Origin: Nectonema munidae
Taxonomy: Eukaryota; Nematomorpha; Nectonematoida; Nectonematidae
NCBI GenBank assembly: GCA_030549495.1
Contig: JAUIRK010000017.1
Location: 392,501-456,500, forward strand
DNA length: 64,000 nucleotides
Direction: 5' to 3'
This document shows, one piece after another, positions 59,376 to 64,000 of the stretch. A program made the translations under genes and the position numbers. Numbering within the stretch: position 1 is the stretch's first letter; each line of letters begins with the position of its first letter. The notes below the pieces were generated by a model. That model was not told the origin of the DNA. It did no database searches and was given only the letters and a program-made list of their open reading frames with translations.

Positions 59376-59628
59376 AGTAATTCTTGATTTATTTTTGATA
59401 TTAATTGACAAAAATTTGAATTCGATTAGAGCCAATTTTAGTTTGCTTACTAATAATTTGCAAGTTTCGTTGTGCATATTTGAATTTGAAAGTGTAAGCA
59501 AAAAGGGCCTTTCTTCAAACAAAGTTCAGTCATCTAATTAAAGAATTTTTTCACTAAATTGTGAATAATAAAAATTGTGAACTAAAATTTGCATGTACAA
59601 CTAAAATTCTAGATTGTTTTTGAACTCA

Positions 59629-59650
59629 TATATATATATATATATATATA
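59629..59650. repeat. (TA)n microsatellite
   Basis: Perfect TA run. Confidence 0.93.
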
Positions 59651-60062
59651 ATATTTGTATATTGAATTTATCTATTTTGCTTCATATATATACTTATATT
59701 TTTTACTATAAATATATATACCTTTTTTTCAATTATATATATCTTCTTGTGGGAAATCATAGAAGCGTCTCCCTGGCATTTTGAATTACACGATTTCCTT
59801 TTGTTTTCTTTTATATAACGTGGTTTTAGTTTGTAGGTTGTTTTCTCTTTTTTTTATATATTTTTTTTTATTATTATTGTGTGTCTTTTTATTATGATAA
59901 TTTTAATGTGTCACATTTTGATTTTTCTATATTTCGAGTTATTCTTCTACTTTTTTTTTTAATTCAAACAGCTTTGATAAAGTTTGATTCCACTCACTTA
60001 AATTATAATCATTTTAATACATTATGTAATCATTGTGTCACTCATCTTTTGTTTCAAATAAA

Positions 60063-60086
60063 CTTCTTCTTCTTCTTCTTCTTCTT
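60063..60086. repeat. (TTC)n microsatellite
   Basis: Perfect CTT run; it accounts for the Phe run in the overlapping frame 59881-60120. Confidence 0.93.
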
Positions 60087-60207
60087 TTTATATAACATGG
60101 AGGCTATCCTATTTATTTAAATTTGTCTTCTGATATGATTATAAGAATGGAAAAATCGACTATGTTCATTTTTATCATTTTATTGGTGTAACATAACTGA
60201 TTTTTTG

Positions 60208-60520
60208 TATCCGTGGATGCGCATGTCAGAATTTATTTTTTACTGGATGCGGATGCGAATATCATAATTGCTATTCTAAGCAAATGCAAGTTTTAAGCCT
60301 CTTAAAAATTTAGAGAGAAGTTGTCAATGATTATGTGTTATATTAAAGAAATACTTACCATAAACATTTTGGATAAAATATAAATTGAAAAATTACTTAA
60401 AAAAACTTTGCGGTAAATGGAAAAAAGAAAAATGTTTGAAAATTGAGGATGCGGATGTTGAAACTTAAATCATCCTTGGATGAGGATGTTAAGAGGATGT
60501 ACAAATTTTTGCGGATAATC
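60208..60520. mobile_element. GGATGCGGATGC-rich element (probable non-autonomous transposon)
   Basis: The left part carries GTATCCGTGGATGCGCATG and GGATGCGGATGCG. The right part carries GGATGCGGATGTTG, CCTTGGATGAGGATG, AGAGGATGTAC and GCGGATAATC. The outermost TATCCG and CGGATA are inverted copies. The middle is AT-rich and non-coding. Confidence 0.45.
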
Positions 60521-62317
60521 TTTTTTAAGTTCTAAATTCTCTTTTTTCAATTTTATTTTGTATTTTATTGGAAGAGCGTTTACAATTTAAAAAAGACTAT
60601 TTACAATTTAAAAAATTATCATTTAGAAGCAAAAATGGTATATATGTGAGAGCGTAAGAAAAGGGGTATGGGAATGGATTTGCTCCTTCCAATTTTGGAA
60701 AATTAAACTATTATAAAGAATTTTATCTAAATTACACAAATACAGTTGAGTCCGAAACTCCGAAAGAACATTTAGCACCATCAAAGACTCAAACTTAGAT
60801 GAGAGGTTCATTGACTTCACAAAGACTTTCAAGTTTAACATAATAAATAATATTTTTTAAAGAATGATTTCATTTCGAAAGAATTACAAAATTATACTTG
60901 CTAGTGAAGTTAGAGAAGTATAAAATTATGTAATAATTTTAAAGTTTTGGAGTATAAGAAATAAAATGCCTAAGTTGCATACAATGAAAATCATTAGACG
61001 CATTTGACTTGTCTGGTGAACTTTGTACCTTTAGTTATAAGACGAACTCTTGGATTTTATTACAAAAATCATTAAATTATCCATACGATGCACAGATTTA
61101 TTATTCCACTTAGCGAAGAATTGACTGAAAATAATCACAAAATTATTTTAGTAAGAGCTTCTTTGATGATATCTAACTTGAAAATAATGAAAAGCTAACT
61201 ATAAAAGAAGACTTTGTTAAAACAAAAATGGCAAAAGTTGCAAAACTAGAATTTGAAGAAAATGTAAAAAGTTTTTATGTGGAAAGTGTGTACATCAAAA
61301 AAAGTATATTGTATGTAAAAGATGGGAAAATCAAAACTTTTGCTTATTATTAAATATTTTCTATATTTAAACAACTCTTTATTTCACTTGATTTTATAAT
61401 AAAAATTCCAACATTTTTTTTATCCCCCCCCCCAACAAAAACAAAGTGCTCATTTTTACCACTTTTCATTTGAGGTATAGACTTATAGTTGTCATCAAAA
61501 TGTTAAAATATTATTATCATGTATCATGTGTATGAAGCGAGATTCTTTAAAATATGAAGAAATATTTTTTCAAGTATGAAGAGATTTTAGGAAACTCTTC
61601 TGTTATGTAATGATATATTCTCATAACCTGTAGGTTGAACGCGGGTAGACAACTTGAGCGTAATCTCCAACGTGTATACTACGGTCGTTTCTATTCCATA
61701 GTTTGCTATGTGCATGTTTTGATACAAATGCTTAGGTAGACCAGGTTCACTTTTCTGTTCATATTTTGCTAGATGTATTGATATACATATTTTGCTAGAA
61801 GATTTGATATACCTCATTCGGGGAGACGATGTTACAAAAGTTATTACCTATAAATCCAAATTTATACCTTTTACTACATTGACTGTTTTTTTATGATGTC
61901 AACTTTGAGGGAGGACCAGTTGGTAATTTAGCTAAAAGTTGAGATAAGATTGACAATAGGAAGAGGGAGGTTGAAAAAGATTTAATATAACAAAAGTAAG
62001 TTCAAATTATCCCAAATTTTAAAGTTATTTAATTATTCCAAAATAAGCTAATTTTTTTCTTCCCACAGATGGAGAAGATGATTAATGAATAAAGAAAGCT
62101 TGGATTATGAAGGTTTGTGGTAGAAAAGAAAATGGTCTTAAAATTTTCCTTTCTAGAAGCAAATTCGATCAACATCGGAAAAAAGAGCTAAAGAAGGTCA
62201 TGAAAGTAAGGTGATGAGGATTGAGGAGTATAATTAACTATTATAAAACAAAAGTGAAAGAAGAAAATCATTTTATTAACAATATATCATTTTTAGAATA
62301 ATAAAGCAATTTACATG
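60521..62317. other. Intergenic, nothing firmly recognised
   Basis: A C-run lies at 61425-61435. The minus frame 61587-61817 is less AT-rich than most and could be a decayed repeat ORF, but no family was recognised. The frame 60623-60841 is not supported. Confidence 0.45.
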
Positions 62318-62506
62318 TCAAACATTCAGCATTCTTGACTTTTCGTTGAAATAATTCAAAAACTCGAAAAATCTTTTAAGGGTCGAAAAACTTCTCTCAT
62401 ACGATGCAGTACTGATTCCTATTGTTAGAGCAACTTGATATTCAAAAAATACTCTAGAAAATTTTATAATATATTTATTGAAACTACCAATGTGCAAAGA
62501 AAACAC
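62318..62506 (-). pseudogene. hAT transposase C-terminal relic
   Basis: The minus frame contains VALTIGISTASYERSFSTLK followed by RFFEFLNYFNEKSRMLNV. This matches the hATC dimerisation motif (family form L..P.STAS.ERSFS.LK.IK..LRS.M...RLN.L). The conserved ERSFS.LKR is intact, but residues after it have diverged and the frame stops shortly after LNV. The upstream catalytic region is not found: the sequence beyond 62506 is interrupted by the MITE at 62553. It belongs to a different hAT lineage from the ZBED5-like elements because the motif is ASYERSFS rather than FPSTY.CE.GF. Confidence 0.68.
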
Positions 62507-62552
62507 TTTTTCACAAGCGCACTTTATCGGATGTAATTCATTTAAAACTTAT

Positions 62553-62682
62553 TTAACCCTTTGAAGACCAAAATTTTGAAGACGATTCGTCTACTTTCTT
62601 TTTCAATTGAATTTTATATATTCAAAGCAGACGATTTTCATTTCTTGGGACACTGGTGTCTGACTGGTCCTCAAAGGGTTAA
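62553..62682 (+). mobile_element. TTAA-flanked MITE, best-preserved copy of subfamily 2
   Basis: 130 bp between TTAA at 62553 and TTAA at 62679. The left end is TTAACCCTTTGAAGACCAAA and the right end on the minus strand is TTAACCCTTTGAGGACCAGT. The interior has AAAGCAGACGATTTTCAT. Confidence 0.85.
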
Positions 62683-62689
62683 GCTTGAA

Positions 62690-62850
62690 AAATTGAGTGG
62701 AGAAGCTTGGAAAATTGAGTGGGGGTGAGGGGTGGAGGGGGGGGGGTGGCTCAGGTCAAAAATGGAGGGGCTCAGGTCAAAAATGCGGAGGGGGGGGGGG
62801 CTCAAGCCTCCAAAATAAATAGGGTGCGTGGGCCCTGCTGGGGTATAAAG
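62690..62850 (+). repeat. G-rich minisatellite, G-quadruplex-prone
   Basis: Runs of 4 to 12 G are joined by repeated phrases GCTCAGGTCAAAAATG (two copies near 62750 and 62770) and AAAATTGAGTGG (two copies near 62690 and 62712). Four or more G-runs lie within 40 bases, so the plus strand can form G-quadruplexes. Overlapping frames on both strands here (62671-62990) are low-complexity translations and are not genes. Confidence 0.78.
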
Positions 62851-63482
62851 CTTGCATTTGGAGTATTCGTTTTTATACACATGGATAGTGGAGAAATGTA
62901 CTTGATGTTTGATGACATGCGAGTAGCTCTGACTTTAAGTGTACCCAATGTGGATGTTTGATTGAGGAAAAACAAAAGCAAATATCTCACTAGATAACTA
63001 AAACTCTATGCTATAGATTCGAGAAATTCAAAAAATCAATTAAAAATATTTAAAGGTAGAAAAAAGGTAGAAAATATTTATTTGCAAAAAAGAAAGAATT
63101 AAATTAAAGAAAAAACAAATTGAAGTGAAATCATCAACACTGACATTGATAAATACATAATAAAGTAATATCAAGCACCAAGTAGAAAAGTTCTTTTCTT
63201 TTGATTTTGCGGGATATTCAAAAGGCCGGAGCCGCTGTGAAGAACAACCCAGTGGTAAGCCTCTTTTTGGTTGGAAAAAGTAATTTCAAGGAATAAGATT
63301 TCAGTTGAATCAAACATGAGTTGAAATTTAACAAAAATATGGAATATCATGTTAGAACACCAACATATTTGTATATGAATATTGCTATTAAGTGCAATTA
63401 AAACATTCGAACAAAAAATACAAAATTATACAAATTTACAAATTTCAAAAAATGTAAAAAAAAAGACAATTAAGTATTTCAG

Positions 63483-64000
63483 TCAATTACTTATAAACGA
63501 GCAAACATAACAGTTGAAAGAATTACAAGTAATATCGTATTTTTGAATAAATAAGTTTTTGAGTTTCTTTTTAAAAGTACCAATATTATGAGAAAAAAAG
63601 GAAAAAGAAAACAAAAAATTGTTATAAGTAAAACATATTTTATACTTCAAAGACTGTTTGAAAATTTCCCTAGTATAAAAGGGTAGGGTAATTTTATTTT
63701 TATCACGTAGGTTATATGTATAGTTTTGGTAATTAAAAGACAAAAAGTTATCGAAAATAGATGGTGAGAGCCTATTAACTATTTTATAAACAAACAATGA
63801 AATGTTGTATGTATATAAATCAGCTATTTTAAGGATATTGCATGAAAAAAATAATTGACTCGTATGACATAAATAATTAGTATTACAAATATATCTTATA
63901 GCTTTTTTCTGAGAACTAATTAAAGGACCAAGGTTTTGATGTCCCCAAATGGTGATACAATAATTAAGATGAGGTAAGACAAAAGAATTATATAAGAGAA
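63483..64000 (-). mobile_element. LINE reverse-transcriptase C-terminal relic (CR1/Jockey-like)
   Basis: Reading from 64000 towards lower coordinates, the minus strand gives LLYNSFVLPHLNYCITIWGH, then LGPLISSQKKAIRYICNTNY and CHTSQLFFHA. This is the post-RT region of CR1/Jockey-type LINEs (family form LY.S.I.PHL.YC...WG......L...QKKA.R.I......HT..LF). It is followed, after one frameshift, by ILKIADLYTYNISLFVYKIV and NRLSPSIFDNF, continuing open to a stop at 63483. The end of the protein has FKKKLKNLF as expected. The 5' part lies beyond the window. Confidence 0.82.

Noticed and set aside
59881-60120. 79-codon frame with a Phe run
   Set aside because: The Phe run is the CTT microsatellite; the remainder is Phe/Leu/Ile-rich chance sequence.
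62671-62990. Three overlapping frames rich in Pro or Gly
   Set aside because: They are low-complexity translations of the G-rich minisatellite on both strands.
1-64000. CRISPR-like spaced repeats
   Set aside because: The regular repeats present (about 146 bp period, 14-16 bp phrases) have the wrong unit and spacer geometry, and the window is eukaryotic.

Overview
This is a strongly AT-rich eukaryotic (metazoan, most likely invertebrate) stretch with long homopolymers, microsatellites and many decayed transposons. I find no complete host gene and no bacterial-style operon, rRNA or CRISPR array. The organism cannot be named from this sequence. Animal-type elements (ZBED5-like and SPIN/Charlie-like hAT, pogo/Tigger, RTE-like and CR1/Jockey-like LINEs) and piggyBac-like TTAA-flanked MITEs indicate an animal genome. 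Nearly all open frames are short and explained by AT-rich chance or by transposon relics.

Layout. 1-6.8 kb: intergenic DNA with one GGCCGGCC-ended hAT-like MITE (1034-1309), TTAA-flanked MITEs and a CGCG-rich inverted-repeat element (about 5046-5246). 6.8-10 kb: a large dispersed repeat carrying two different tandem arrays, both with a period near 146 bp. 14.7-16.9 kb: a full-length but decayed ZBED5-like hAT. 20.3-20.9 kb: a pogo/Tigger relic beside a small CpG-bearing patch. 22.1-23.2 kb: a degenerate complex tandem repeat invaded by a hAT MITE. 23.8-24.0 and 28.0-28.5 kb: further hAT MITEs. 29.9-30.5 and 39.1-39.6 kb: two unrelated elements that share one architecture, short phrases repeated in opposite orientation at the two ends. 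32.2-33.7 kb: a second copy of the 7-10 kb repeat with both arrays reduced to a single unit. 36.9-38.5 kb: an RTE-like LINE relic. 41.66-41.92 kb: an inverted second copy of the 1.0 kb MITE that uses a different end. 45-51 kb: three more terminal-inverted-repeat elements, an unidentified coding-like relic and one possible membrane-protein exon. 57.3-58.1 kb: a SPIN/Charlie-like hAT with an open hAT C-terminal domain. 60-64 kb: a GGATGCGGATGC-rich element, a hAT C-terminal relic, a G-quadruplex-prone patch and the 3' part of a LINE leaving the window.

The main signals are: (1) ten copies of a short TTAA-flanked MITE in 64 kb; (2) the paired repeat loci at 7-10 kb and 32-33.7 kb with contrasting array lengths at ~146 bp periodicity; (3) the phrase-array elements; (4) the two-copy hAT MITE whose second copy has a target duplication flush with an internal, alternative end. 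Host-gene evidence is weak: possible exons at 31.33-31.48 kb and 51.18-51.30 kb and a relic at 47.4-48.4 kb. Identities were judged by eye from motifs; no database search was run.
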